This document shows positions 1 through 10,756 of a DNA stretch of 58,151 bases, in pieces (positions within the stretch are counted from its first letter, which is position 1; each line of letters starts with the position of its first letter). The stretch covers positions 1 to 58,151 of the forward strand of contig NZ_JAJDNA010000102.1 of NCBI RefSeq assembly GCF_022340925.1, read 5' to 3'. A program made the position numbers and the translations under genes. Under the pieces are notes generated by a model that saw nothing but the letters and a program-made list of their open reading frames with translations, had not been told where the DNA came from and did no database searches. This DNA is from Thiocapsa sp. (lineage in GTDB: Bacteria > Pseudomonadota > Gammaproteobacteria > Chromatiales > Chromatiaceae).

Positions 1-476
1 AGAAACATCCGCGAAAGATGATACGCTTGTTGACCTCGACGCCCGAGGTCGAGGGGGTTCACCTGCTCTCGCACAGTCGCGGCACCGCACTTCTGATGAG
101 CACTGTGCGCGACCTGTTCACCGAGGTCGTCGCCGCCGGGAAGGAGCCCAGCGACGTCTTGCGGATCGACAACATTGTGTTGTTCTCTCCGGATATCGAT
201 ATCGAGCTGTTCGGTCAGGACGTCACGGCGGGGTTCTCCGACCCGGACATGCACTCGGTCTGGCCCAGTCAACGGCTGCCGCGCGGCCTGCGCGGCAGGC
301 TCACGGTCTACTCCTCGCCGCAGGATCGGGCCCTGTTCATCTCGCGCCTCCTCTTCCGCAGCCGAACCCGCGTCGGGAACATCCGCGCCGAAGTATCGTC
401 GGCGGTCGATCTGCGGGTCGTTGCGCAGGCAGATCGGAGCGGTTCTGCGCGAGCTGTGTCAGCAGCCAGGGGTTGA
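1..476 (+). pseudogene. alpha/beta hydrolase, 5' part outside window, 3' end disrupted
   Basis: The reading frame is open from the left edge. It encodes a stretch with a SHSRG nucleophile elbow, followed by an FSPDID segment and a YSSPQDRAL segment, as in alpha/beta hydrolases of the DUF900 type (poorly characterised, often secreted or membrane-linked esterase-like proteins). The first visible Met (position 18) is internal, because the conserved region already begins before it. The hydrolase-like sequence fades around position 400, where an IS200-type transposase remnant begins in another frame. The last roughly 20 codons before the stop at 476 are therefore probably foreign. I infer a gene interrupted by the mobile element, although a naturally short C-terminus is possible. 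The family assignment is moderately sure; the catalytic Asp and His cannot be placed. Confidence 0.6.
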
Positions 477-684
477 GATTGTGGAAGGGCACGCGATGCC
501 GGACCACATCCACCAGTGCCTGAGCATTCCACCGAAGTTCAGCGTGGCGAACACGGTGGGGTTTCTGAAGGGGGAGTCGGCGATTCGCATCCGTCGCCAG
601 TTCCTGGGCCAGAAGCGCAACTTTACGGGGCTGCATTTCTGGGCGCGGGGGTACTGCCTGAGCACCATTGGCTTGGATGAGGCG
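397..684 (+). pseudogene. IS200/IS605-family TnpA transposase remnant
   Basis: Frame 1 translates to the middle of a Y1 (HUH) transposase. It includes GVEIVEGHAMPDHIH, with the metal-binding His-x-His pair, then a PPKFSV segment, a FLKG segment and an HFWARGYCLSTIGLDE segment. IS200 TnpA proteins begin about 25 residues earlier and continue into a helix carrying the catalytic tyrosine just after the GLDE motif. Here the similarity stops at GLDEA, so both the N-terminus and the catalytic Tyr are missing and the copy must be inactive. It abuts the truncated hydrolase gene. No subterminal hairpins of an intact IS200 end were recognised. Confidence 0.8.
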
Positions 685-730
685 CCGCCATCGGCCGGAT
701 CGAAGTCCCGCCCGCCTGTCGGCGACCGAC

Positions 731-916
731 TCAGGAGCGCTCCCGCTGACCCGGTGCCAGGGCGCTCAGGAGCGTTGCCGCGGCACCGAGGAAACGGAAC
801 AGGACCTTGAAACCCCACTCGCCCAGCAAGACGGTCAGGTTGTCGTCCTCCGACCGGACGTGGTCCGTGCCGGGGGTCGGTGTGGATGGCTTCGACTCAG
901 GCGCGGCTCGTTGCAT
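731..916 (-). CDS. small hypothetical membrane protein (61 aa)
   Basis: This short gene is read from an ATG at 916, preceded by a near-perfect Shine-Dalgarno (GAGGAGG, about 6 nt spacing). The ribosome binding site is the main reason to call it. The protein has a polar, Pro/Ser/Thr-rich first half and one hydrophobic C-terminal segment (FKVLFRFLGAAATLLSALA), which looks like a single membrane helix or amphipathic anchor. It follows the menH-like gene on the same strand after 85 bp and may be the last gene of the xseB-ispA-folE2-menH run. I do not recognise a family. The longer frame through it has no better support. Confidence 0.55.
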   Translation of the reverse strand: MQRAAPESKPSTPTPGTDHVRSEDDNLTVLLGEWGFKVLFRFLGAAATLLSALAPGQRERS

Positions 917-1001
917 ACGTGCCTCCTCGGGCGTCCCGCGGGCTGCGGGTTCAGGGGCTCTTGCCGGGTTGGGCGACCCTGGCCCGGCTGCTCCGCGCAG
1001 T

Positions 1002-1709
1002 CTAGTCAATGCACTCGGCCAAGATCTCCGGGCACTCCAGGAGGGGATTATGCCCGATTCCGGGCAAGATACGCAGCCGTGTCGAAGCGCGTCGGCGGGC
1101 CACCTCCCGGGCGATTGCGAGGAACTTCCGATCCGCGGACCCGACGATCCAGTCCAGCTGCCCGGGGAAGCGCGCCAAGGGTCCCCACAGGCTCGGCATC
1201 CGCGCGAGCCCATGTTGCTCCAGCGACTGTGCGAGGCCCTCGGCGCGCTGTCGCAGGCGTTGCGCGCGTTGTCCCTTCATGACTGCCTCCGGCAGGCGAG
1301 TCTGCGTCGAGAACAAGGGTTGTGCCTCCCAGGCCCGGACGAACGCCTCGATCCCCTCGCTGCGCAGGCGTACGACCCATTCGCGCTCGAGCGCCGCGCG
1401 CCGCGCCCGTTCTGCGTGATCGGTCAGCCCCGGATGGGCGGAGACGATGAGGGCCCTGCTGAATCTGGTCGGATTGGCCGCGATCAACCCCATGGCGAAT
1501 CGCCCGCCTAGGGAATAGCCGGCAACCTGGTCGACCGCGTCAGGCAGTCCCTGGAGGATGTCGCGGAGACTCGTGCGAAAGGACCCCACTGGCGACAGGT
1601 TTTCGCCGTGCCCGGGGAGGTCGATCGCCAGCGCCCGCCCGCCGAGGCGCGGGCAGCACCTCAACCAGTCGGTTGCGTTGCCGGTGAAGCCGTGCAGCAG
1701 CAGGATCAG
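1002..1709 (-). CDS. menH: alpha/beta hydrolase, MenH-like (SHCHC synthase type)
   Basis: MenH eliminates pyruvate from SEPHCHC to give SHCHC in menaquinone synthesis. The sequence shows the oxyanion-hole segment [13 protein letters not shown], the LPGHG motif, the nucleophile motif GYSLGGR (characteristic of MenH) and a C-terminal GIGHNP histidine. The length fits, about 235 aa against roughly 250 in the family. The start is odd. The only ATG/GTG/TTG in the open frame is TTG at 1664, which would remove the HGFTG motif. A CTG at 1707-1709 overlaps the folE2 stop as CTGA and restores it, so I place the start there. Other hydrolases of this fold, including BioH-like ones, are possible. No other men gene is in the window. 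Confidence 0.7.
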   Translation of the reverse strand: MILLLHGFTGNATDWLRCCPRLGGRALAIDLPGHGENLSPVGSFRTSLRDILQGLPDAVDQVAGYSLGGRFAMGLIAANPTRFSRALIVSAHPGLTDHAERARRAALEREWVVRLRSEGIEAFVRAWEAQPLFSTQTRLPEAVMKGQRAQRLRQRAEGLAQSLEQHGLARMPSLWGPLARFPGQLDWIVGSADRKFLAIAREVARRRASTRLRILPGIGHNPLLECPEILAECID

Positions 1710-2560
1710 AGGGTCGCCTCGGCGATGCGGGCCTCGCGCTCCTTGTCGCGCTCGATCAGGGCGTAGGCCGAGTGGTTGTGGATCGATTCGAAGTTCTCGG
1801 CCTCGACCACATAGGCGCTGACGCGCTCGTCCGCGTTGAGGCGCTTGGCGACGTCACGCACCATGTCCTCGACGAACTTGGGGTTGTCGTAGGCCCGCTC
1901 GGTCACGTACTTCTCGTCCGGGCGTTTGAGCAGACCGAACAGCTCCGAGGAGGCCTCTTGCTCGACCAGGTCGATCAGATCTTCGATCCAGATGAAACCC
2001 TGCGTGCGCACCTGTACCGTCACATGGGAGCGCTGATTGTGGGCGCCGTAGGCCGAGATCTTCTTGGAGCAGGGACAGAGGCTGGTGACCGGAACCACGA
2101 CCTTGATCTCCAGGCTGGGCCGGTTGTGCCGGATCTCGCCGATGAAGGTGACCTCGTAATCGAGCAGGCTCTCCACCCTCGTGACGGGGGCCTTCTTGTT
2201 GACGAAAAAGGGGAAGCGCATCTCGATATGGCCGGCCTCGGACTCCAGGCGCTCGGACATCTCCGTCAGCATCTCTTTGAAGGAGGCGACTCCGATCTCG
2301 CGCTCGTGATTGTTCAGAATCTGCACGAAGCGTGACATGTGGGTCCCCTTGAAGTCGTGCGGCAGGTAGACGTACATGTTGAAGGTGGCGACCGTGTGCT
2401 GCTCAATGCCGCTGCGATCGCTCACCCGCACCGGGTGGCGGATGTCCTTGATACCCACCCTGTCGATGGCGATCCGGCGGGAGTCGGCGCTGCCCTGAAC
2501 GTCAGCAATATCGGTGCTGTCGAGGGTCGCGCAGCAGGTGAGATCGAGCGCTTGCTCCAT
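1706..2560 (-). CDS. folE2: GTP cyclohydrolase I, FolE2 type
   Basis: This enzyme converts GTP to 7,8-dihydroneopterin triphosphate, the first step of tetrahydrofolate and queuosine synthesis. At 284 aa it has the normal length of the metal-promiscuous FolE2 (type IB) family, which replaces the strictly zinc-dependent FolE. The family-typical SLCPCSK segment near residue 160, with its metal-ligand cysteine, is present. So are the central HMSRF motif and the C-terminal [12 protein letters not shown] motif. It lies 98 bp downstream of ispA on the same strand, and its stop codon overlaps the CTG proposed as the menH start, suggesting translational coupling. FolE2 genes are often regulated by zinc (Zur), but I found no convincing Zur site. 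Confidence 0.95.
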   Translation of the reverse strand: MEQALDLTCCATLDSTDIADVQGSADSRRIAIDRVGIKDIRHPVRVSDRSGIEQHTVATFNMYVYLPHDFKGTHMSRFVQILNNHEREIGVASFKEMLTEMSERLESEAGHIEMRFPFFVNKKAPVTRVESLLDYEVTFIGEIRHNRPSLEIKVVVPVTSLCPCSKKISAYGAHNQRSHVTVQVRTQGFIWIEDLIDLVEQEASSELFGLLKRPDEKYVTERAYDNPKFVEDMVRDVAKRLNADERVSAYVVEAENFESIHNHSAYALIERDKEREARIAEATL

Positions 2561-2658
2561 GATGTGACGTCTCTCGATGGATCCGCTGTTCTGACAGCGC
2601 TAGAGGGTTGGGGCTGAGGCGGACAAGACCAACGGATGCAGACCCGGGGGCGGGTGTG

Positions 2659-3552
2659 TCAGTGCTTGCGACCGATCAGGGCGCCCGCGATCCAGCGGAG
2701 CGGCTCGGCCCCGCGCGAAAAGACCTCGATGCTCTCCAATGCTTCGCCGATCAGATTGGCGGCCATCTCCTTTGCCTCGGCGAGGCCCACCAGATCAGGG
2801 TAGGTCGCCTTCTCCAGGATCCGATCGCGTCCCGCAGTCTTTCCGATCAGGCTGGTGTCGCCCTCGACGTCGAGCAGATCGTCCTGGATCTGAAAGGCGA
2901 GCCCGACGCACTTCGCATAGCGGTCCAGCCGCTCGGCATGATCGGGGTCCGGTGCATCGTGAGCGAGGATTCCCATCTGGACCGCAGCTCGGATCAGAGC
3001 GCCTGTCTTGTGGATATGGATGTGCTCGAGCATCGCCACGTCCTGCACCGTGCCCTCGGCGGCGAGATCGAGGGCTTGTCCCCCGACCATGCCCCGGGAG
3101 CCAGCGGCGCGTGCCAGGCTCGCCACCATGGCGATGCGCTTTTCGGAGGCGAGTCCGGGCGCCTCGGCGAGCGCCTGGAAGGCGAGGGTCTGCAGGGCAT
3201 CGCCGGCAAGGATCGCCGTCGCCTCGTCGAAGGCGCGATGGCAGGTGGGACGCCCGCGGCGCAAGTCGTCGTCATCCATCGCCGGGAGGTCGTCGTGGAT
3301 CAATGAATAGGCGTGGACAAACTCGATCGCGCAGGCCGGCCGGTCCAGCAGGTCCGGATCGACGCCAAGCGCCTCGCCGGCGCCATAAACCAAGAGCGGG
3401 CGGATGCGTTTGCCCCCGCCCAGGACCGCGTAGCGCATCGCCTCGTGCAACCGAGCCGGCTGCACGCTGGCGGGCGGCAGCAGCTCGTCGAGCGCGGCCT
3501 CGATGCGATGCTGGCAGCGCGCGCGGAAGGCGTCCAGATTGGGTTCAGTCAT
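2659..3552 (-). CDS. ispA: polyprenyl (farnesyl/geranyl) diphosphate synthase
   Basis: This cytoplasmic prenyltransferase condenses DMAPP/IPP to C15 farnesyl diphosphate (or C20), the precursor of quinones, undecaprenol and, in phototrophs, carotenoids and bacteriochlorophyll phytyl chains. The 297-aa protein carries the first aspartate-rich motif ([11 protein letters not shown], about residue 95) and the second (DDLLDVEGD, about residue 235). The start codon lies inside the 3' end of xseB (8-nt overlap), indicating coupled translation. In many gammaproteobacteria xseB-ispA is followed by dxs; here folE2 follows instead and dxs is not in the window. Product chain length cannot be fixed from sequence alone. 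Confidence 0.93.
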   Translation of the reverse strand: MTEPNLDAFRARCQHRIEAALDELLPPASVQPARLHEAMRYAVLGGGKRIRPLLVYGAGEALGVDPDLLDRPACAIEFVHAYSLIHDDLPAMDDDDLRRGRPTCHRAFDEATAILAGDALQTLAFQALAEAPGLASEKRIAMVASLARAAGSRGMVGGQALDLAAEGTVQDVAMLEHIHIHKTGALIRAAVQMGILAHDAPDPDHAERLDRYAKCVGLAFQIQDDLLDVEGDTSLIGKTAGRDRILEKATYPDLVGLAEAKEMAANLIGEALESIEVFSRGAEPLRWIAGALIGRKH

Positions 3553-3787
3553 CGGGTGTGAAGGGCTCCGGCTCGGCCTCTGGCCGCGCGTCGGTGAGGA
3601 CCCGCACGCGTTGCTCGGCCGCGTCGAGCGCCTCTTGACAGGTTCGAGTCAGGCCGACGCCGCGCTCGAACGCGGTGAGCGACTCCTCCAGGCTCATGTC
3701 GCCCTTCTCCAGGGCGTCGACGATGGACTCCAGCTCGGTGAGGGCCTGCTCGAAGGATGGCGCGGTGGGATCGGCGGGTTTTTTCAT
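3545..3787 (-). CDS. xseB: exodeoxyribonuclease VII small subunit
   Basis: XseB is the small subunit of ExoVII, which with XseA degrades single-stranded DNA bidirectionally. The 80-aa protein shows the family pattern: [17 protein letters not shown], a Gly-Asp turn, then [16 protein letters not shown] and a helix with a conserved Cys (TCQEAL). Starting at the ATG at 3787 gives the usual family length; the frame extends upstream but that extension is Arg/Ser-rich and unlike XseB. It is the first gene of the run with ispA, which it overlaps by 8 nt. xseA is not in the window. Confidence 0.93.
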   Translation of the reverse strand: MKKPADPTAPSFEQALTELESIVDALEKGDMSLEESLTAFERGVGLTRTCQEALDAAEQRVRVLTDARPEAEPEPFTPDD

Positions 3788-6020
<2,233 letters not shown>

Positions 6021-6108
6021 CGGACCTCAGGTGTGGGCGGCGCCACCCCGTTGTCGGGCAGATCGCCTGACGGACGTCAACACTCCATCCCGGGAAAAGT
6101 GCATCACT

Positions 6109-7227
6109 ATGGACCCGTTTCGCTTCGGACATGCCGCGGCCCCCGATTGGCGACAGGCCGCCGATCGGTGCCTGTCGCAGCTTGGGCGCGTGCCCGCTGC
6201 GGCGACGCTGGGGTTCCTGTATGTCACCGACAGCCTCGCCGATGAGCTCGACGACGTCCTCGAGGCCTTCCGCGACGCCACGGGAATCAGCCAATGGGTC
6301 GGCAGCGTCGGCATGGGGATCTGTGCAACCGGGGCCGAGTATTACGACGAGCCCGCGATCGCAGTGATGCTCGGCGAGCTGCCGCCCGATGATTTTCGGA
6401 TCTTTCCGAGTCTGGTCGAGGATCTCGACGACTTCGATGCCCTTCACGGCGACTGGATCCAAACGCACGAGCCTCATCTCGGGCTCGTCCACGGCGACCC
6501 GTCCAACGGTCTGACCGAAAATTTGATCCAACAGCTCGCCCAACGGACCACTGCGGGTTTCCTGGTGGGCGGCCTCGCGAGCTCGCGCGGTGACACCCTG
6601 ACCCTTGCCAACGGGCTCACCCGGGGCGGCCTCTCGGGCGTCCTCTTTTCCGGCCGGGTCGGGATCCTGACCCGACTCAGCCAGGGCTGCTCGCCCATCG
6701 GGCCACACCACGCGATCAGCGACGCCCAGCGCAACATCCTGATCCGGCTTGATGGCGAGCCGGCTCTGGATGTGCTCAAGCGGGACATCGGCGAGATCCT
6801 GGCGCGCGACCTGTCGCGGCTCGGCGGCTACATCTTTGCCGGGCTGCCGATCCCGGCGTCGGATACGGGCGACTACCTGGTGCGCAACCTGGTCGGGATC
6901 GACCCCAGTCACGGCCTGGTCGCGATCGGCGACCTGGTGGAGCCCGGCGGGGAGCTCATGTTCTGCCGGCGCGACGCCGACACGGCGCGGGAGGATCTCG
7001 CGCGCATGCTGCAGGGCATCAAGGGCCGGCTGTCCGGACCGCCACGGGGCGGGATCTACATCTCCTGTCTGGGGCGCGGCGTGAACCTCTTCGGTCCGGA
7101 CTCGGCCGAGCTCAGGCAGATCCAGGCGGCCCTCGGCGATGTCCCGGTCGTCGGCTTCTACGCCAACGGCGAGATCTCGCGCGACCGCCTCTACGGGTAT
7201 ACGGGGGTCCTCACCCTCTTCACCTGA
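6109..7227 (+). CDS. FIST N- and C-terminal domain sensory protein
   Basis: FIST domains are small-ligand sensors, proposed to bind amino acids and found alone or next to kinases, cyclases and chemoreceptors. The 372-aa protein has an N-terminal FIST_N domain (about residues 25-215, with a GFLVGGLASS core) and a C-terminal FIST_C domain (about 220-350, with a CLGRG motif near its end). It has no membrane segment and no attached output domain, so any partner must act in trans. I chose the ATG at 6109, because the frame upstream is a shadow of parE. It starts 88 bp after parE and may be cotranscribed. The ligand is unknown. Confidence 0.85.
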   Translation: MDPFRFGHAAAPDWRQAADRCLSQLGRVPAAATLGFLYVTDSLADELDDVLEAFRDATGISQWVGSVGMGICATGAEYYDEPAIAVMLGELPPDDFRIFPSLVEDLDDFDALHGDWIQTHEPHLGLVHGDPSNGLTENLIQQLAQRTTAGFLVGGLASSRGDTLTLANGLTRGGLSGVLFSGRVGILTRLSQGCSPIGPHHAISDAQRNILIRLDGEPALDVLKRDIGEILARDLSRLGGYIFAGLPIPASDTGDYLVRNLVGIDPSHGLVAIGDLVEPGGELMFCRRDADTAREDLARMLQGIKGRLSGPPRGGIYISCLGRGVNLFGPDSAELRQIQAALGDVPVVGFYANGEISRDRLYGYTGVLTLFT

Positions 7228-7291
7228 CGCCCTCTCGGCACCGAGCCGATTCGAAGGGTGTTGTACCCGAGCGGCGAGCCGGGCCGTCCAG

Positions 7292-7960
7292 TCAGCGCCG
7301 TTCCGCGAGTCCGGTCAGCGACCACAGGCGGTCGATCTCCGCGCGAAGCCCGGCGACCTCCGCCTCCAGTGCCTCGATGCGGGCATCGCGGATCGGCTCG
7401 CCTGCCGGGGCCGGCCCCGAATCCGCCATTTCCTCGAACCGGGGGCGACCACACAGGAGATGCGCGTAACGCTCCTCGCGTTTGCCTGGCTGGCGGGGGA
7501 GCTCGACGACAAGCGGTCGCTCCCGCTTGATCATGCCGTGGAGGGTCTCGGTAACCTGCTCGAGATCCCTGAATCCGGCAAGCCGGCCGGTGTTGGTTCG
7601 CAGCTCACCGATCGTCTGGGGACCGCGCAGCATCAGGGCGCACAGGAGCGCCTGTTCTTCCCGGCTGATCAAAAAGGTGCCGACCATCTTATGGTCGTAG
7701 CGCTCGGTCCGTCCCGAGAAGCTGGCGTGAATCAGACCGCGGTCGCGCAGTCGGTTGACGACGTGCCCGACCTCGCCGGGAGTCATGCTCATCACGGGAT
7801 GTCGGGCACTTTTCTGGTTGCAGGCGCTGACGAGGCCATTTAGCGTCAGCGGGTACTGCTCCGGCGTGGTGCGCTGCTTTTCCATCAGGCAGCCGAGGAC
7901 GCGCGCCTCGGCCGGGGTCAGCATGGCATCGGATGCATCGGGTTCGGGCTCGATCGACAT
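7292..7960 (-). CDS. YceH/DUF480 family winged-helix protein
   Basis: UPF0502/DUF480 proteins such as E. coli YceH are built of two winged-helix domains and have no established function. The 222-aa sequence shows the family-typical start LTPAEARVLGCLMEKQRTTPEQYPLT, a CNQKSARHPVM segment, the middle motif GPQTIGELRTNT, and a C-terminal coiled-coil tail (ALEAEVAGLRAEIDRLW). The ATG at 7960 lies 13 bp downstream of the NUDIX gene, so it probably closes the pcm-tmcA-nudix run. DNA binding is plausible from the fold but not shown. Confidence 0.9.
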   Translation of the reverse strand: MSIEPEPDASDAMLTPAEARVLGCLMEKQRTTPEQYPLTLNGLVSACNQKSARHPVMSMTPGEVGHVVNRLRDRGLIHASFSGRTERYDHKMVGTFLISREEQALLCALMLRGPQTIGELRTNTGRLAGFRDLEQVTETLHGMIKRERPLVVELPRQPGKREERYAHLLCGRPRFEEMADSGPAPAGEPIRDARIEALEAEVAGLRAEIDRLWSLTGLAERR

Positions 7961-7973
7961 GGTCAGTCGTTCT

Positions 7974-8432
7974 CTATTGATCGGTTGACGGGACGGGGTC
8001 CGGGTGCTCGGGCGATTCGGCGATGCGCTGCTGTGCCCACTCCAGGACCTCTCGTACCCGGTCGTTCAGCAGTATCCGGCCCTGTTGATAGGTCACCCAG
8101 CGGAACTCCTGGTGCTCGGGAAACCCCAGATCCGGGTTGATTGCCAGGCGCACATCGCCACGCGGTGATTCGGCCAGATAATAGCGCGCGACCTTCCCGC
8201 GACCGTAAGGCGATGTCTCGACGAACGACTCCCCCCAACGGAAGGCGAGCTCGGTGAGTCCGGTCTCCTCGGCTACCTCGCGGCGTGCCGTTTCCAAGGG
8301 TGACTCGCCGGGGCTCGTCTCTCCTTTCGGGAAGTCCCAATACGCGTAGCAGCGCAGGATCAAAAAACGGGTTTCCGATCCGAAACGACGGATCGGGATG
8401 ACACCGGCGGAGCGCACTGGTGGTTTGGTCAT
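7974..8432 (-). CDS. NUDIX hydrolase, diadenosine tetraphosphatase-like
   Basis: NUDIX enzymes cleave nucleoside diphosphates linked to other moieties. This 152-aa protein has a complete NUDIX box beginning at GETSPGESP (about residue 37) and ending REVAEETGL, with the catalytic glutamates. The start (AGVIPI) and the WDFPKG lead-in resemble asymmetric bis(5'-nucleosyl)-tetraphosphatases. The ATG overlaps the tmcA stop as ATGA, a sign of tight translational coupling to the tRNA acetyltransferase gene. The exact substrate is inferred only from overall similarity. Confidence 0.85.
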   Translation of the reverse strand: MTKPPVRSAGVIPIRRFGSETRFLILRCYAYWDFPKGETSPGESPLETARREVAEETGLTELAFRWGESFVETSPYGRGKVARYYLAESPRGDVRLAINPDLGFPEHQEFRWVTYQQGRILLNDRVREVLEWAQQRIAESPEHPDPVPSTDQ

Positions 8433-10756
8433 GGCTGGCGGAGCTGCGCGGCCGCCTGACGCAGCCAGGCAACGACCTCGTCGCGGCCCGCTGCCCGACA
8501 GAGTTTAACCAGCTCGGCGGTTGGACGCAGCTGGCGGGCGGCTGCGATCAACAGGGCGGCGCCTTGGGCATCGATTGTCCGGGCCCGCAAGCAGGGCCCC
8601 AGTCGGCGGCGGATCAGATCGGCCAGAAGCGGCAAGCTGGCGTCAAGCGAACGATGTCCGTGGACGAACCCGCCGAGCTCGTGCTCCTGCAGCGCTTGCT
8701 CGGATGGGTCCGGTGATGGCCCCGGAGCGTCGCGCATAGCTGCGGCGAGCGCGGTGGCGGTCATTGGATCGAGCCCGCGCAGCGGACCGGCGAGGAGGAT
8801 CGGGAGTCGTGACTCAAGCCGAGCCTCCGCCTTGGCCGCGAATCGCTGGCCGCGTCGGTTCAGCGGGCAGAGCATGACGAGTGCGTGCTCCCCGCTCGCG
8901 GCGTTGCGGCTGGTGCCGATCTGGGCCGCCCGGAAGCCGCACCGATCCCAGAAATGCACGAGGCCGGGGGTCGCGCCGAAGCTTGCACCCAGTAGATCCA
9001 GTCCTTCCGCGCGACCATCCCGCTCGAGGCGGCGAAGCAGCCGGCGGCCGATTCCTCGTCGCGCGAGGGCGGGGTGGACGGCGATGCGAATCACCCGCAG
9101 GTACCGGAGCTCGGTCGCCTCCGCGAGCCCGGCATGGCTCGAAAGGGTCTGCGGGAGAAGGTGGCCGCGCGGACGCCGGCGCCCCATGAAGATGGCCTCG
9201 CGCAGGTCGGGGTCCGTGAAACCGCCTTCCTCGGCGGCAACCAGTGCGGCTGCGATGTGCCCGCCCAGTCGCAGGGCATACACCCGGACATTCAAGCCAT
9301 CGAGCAGCATGCGCAGATCCATGGGGCGGGTCTGGTAATGCGCCAGGACCAGCAGGCCGAATAACTCGCGAATGGCCGTTTCGTCTCGGGCAAGGGTGTC
9401 TCGGTCGAGACGCTCACAGGGGGTGTGGGCCAGGTCGGCCCCGGCCAGGTACTCCTCTGTCGCGGGGGCGGCGTCGAGGAGCAGGGCGCGGAAGGTCAGA
9501 TCCTCCAGGGGGTCGTCTGGGGCCCAGCGGATCGGCGTGTCGAGGGATAGGGCGCGCCAGTCGGGGGCGAGTCGGTCCAGGGTGGCGCGGAACCGCACGT
9601 CGAAACCGCGTCCCGTTCCCTCGTAGCCGTGCACCGTGGTCGCAAAGACCACGCGCGGGTAGTGGAGGAGCAGGGCCTCGAGCAGCGGGGCGGGGATGCC
9701 GGCGGCCTCGTCGATCAGCAGGAGATCGGCTGGCGGTCTATCCGCAGCGAGCTCTGCCGGGGATCGGAAGGTGAGGGGTCCTTCGCCGCCCCACTGGGCG
9801 GGTCGGTCCATCCCCCCCACCTGGCTTGGGCTGCACCGGGACACGGCAGTCGAGTCCGGAGCGGTCAGAACCGCACCCGCGTGTTTGAAGACCGACTCGA
9901 CCGCGGAGCGCCGCGGCGCGGTCACCAGGATGCGCAGCGGGGCGACGTGCAGCAGTCGGCCGGCAGCCAGTCCGAGCGCCGCGCTCTTGCCACGCCCGCG
10001 GTGCGCCCGGATGACGAGGGGGCGGCGCGCGCGGCCGCGCGCGACCCCCAGGATGGTGGCGATGGCGCGAGCCTGGTCCAGCGTGGCGGGCTGCGTCGGG
10101 TCGGGACGCTCCGTGGTTCGATCGGTGTCGTTCGCCAGCGGGTTGAGACGCGCGGCCTCGGACATGAACACTTGCGTCGCCCGGAGTGTCTCCACCTGCC
10201 CTTGGGCGAGATGGGCCAGCCCGCGAGCGTCGACCAGAACGGTTGCCAGTCGGCCCAGGAATCGGCCACCGAGTGACCCTGCCGAATGGGGCCAGACCGC
10301 AATCCGGTTGGCCTGCGGGTCGGACCGATGAGGCCAGTCGGCCAGGGCGGGGGTCAAGAGGACCAGGAGACCGCCGCCGCGAATCGCACCGGTCGCTGCA
10401 CCGAAACCATCCGGCTCGAATCCGCTATGGGCATCGTAGAGGAGGAGGTCGAGGTCAGCGCCGAGGAGTCTGCTGGCCGCCGACAGCGGCAGGGCGCCCT
10501 GGGCGAGCTGCCGCTCCGTGAGCCAGGTCGGGGTCAGCCCCGGGAGTGCGTCAACGGTCCGGTGAGCGCACGCCGCGGTCCAGCGCGGGTCGCCGCTGAG
10601 CAAAAGGGTTGCCCGATGTCCGGCTGCCTGAGCCTGGCGCCTCAGGGCACGGACGAGCGACTCCAGTATCGCCTCGTCGCCGGGATCGCTCGGCGGTCGG
10701 GCGCCCCCCGGGGCCTTGTCCGCGCGTCTAGAGAGATCGTCGATCGCTTGCCTCAG
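8429..10756 (-). CDS. tmcA: tRNA(Met) cytidine acetyltransferase TmcA, probable CTG start
   Basis: TmcA makes N4-acetylcytidine at the wobble position of elongator tRNA-Met, using acetyl-CoA and ATP or GTP. The sequence has an N-terminal domain, a helicase-like ATPase module with a Walker A (HRGRGKSAALG) and a LLIDEAAGIP Walker B, then a GNAT acetyltransferase domain (HPALARRGIGRRLL) and a C-terminal tail. The start is unusual. Similarity to the family N-terminus (a segment ending LLLSGDPRW) extends upstream of the first TTG at 10603, yet the open frame above it holds no ATG, GTG or TTG. A CTG at 10754-10756 overlaps the pcm stop as CTGA. Starting there gives 775 aa; the TTG would give 724. 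Confidence 0.88.
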   Translation of the reverse strand: MRQAIDDLSRRADKAPGGARPPSDPGDEAILESLVRALRRQAQAAGHRATLLLSGDPRWTAACAHRTVDALPGLTPTWLTERQLAQGALPLSAASRLLGADLDLLLYDAHSGFEPDGFGAATGAIRGGGLLVLLTPALADWPHRSDPQANRIAVWPHSAGSLGGRFLGRLATVLVDARGLAHLAQGQVETLRATQVFMSEAARLNPLANDTDRTTERPDPTQPATLDQARAIATILGVARGRARRPLVIRAHRGRGKSAALGLAAGRLLHVAPLRILVTAPRRSAVESVFKHAGAVLTAPDSTAVSRCSPSQVGGMDRPAQWGGEGPLTFRSPAELAADRPPADLLLIDEAAGIPAPLLEALLLHYPRVVFATTVHGYEGTGRGFDVRFRATLDRLAPDWRALSLDTPIRWAPDDPLEDLTFRALLLDAAPATEEYLAGADLAHTPCERLDRDTLARDETAIRELFGLLVLAHYQTRPMDLRMLLDGLNVRVYALRLGGHIAAALVAAEEGGFTDPDLREAIFMGRRRPRGHLLPQTLSSHAGLAEATELRYLRVIRIAVHPALARRGIGRRLLRRLERDGRAEGLDLLGASFGATPGLVHFWDRCGFRAAQIGTSRNAASGEHALVMLCPLNRRGQRFAAKAEARLESRLPILLAGPLRGLDPMTATALAAAMRDAPGPSPDPSEQALQEHELGGFVHGHRSLDASLPLLADLIRRRLGPCLRARTIDAQGAALLIAAARQLRPTAELVKLCRAAGRDEVVAWLRQAAAQLRQP

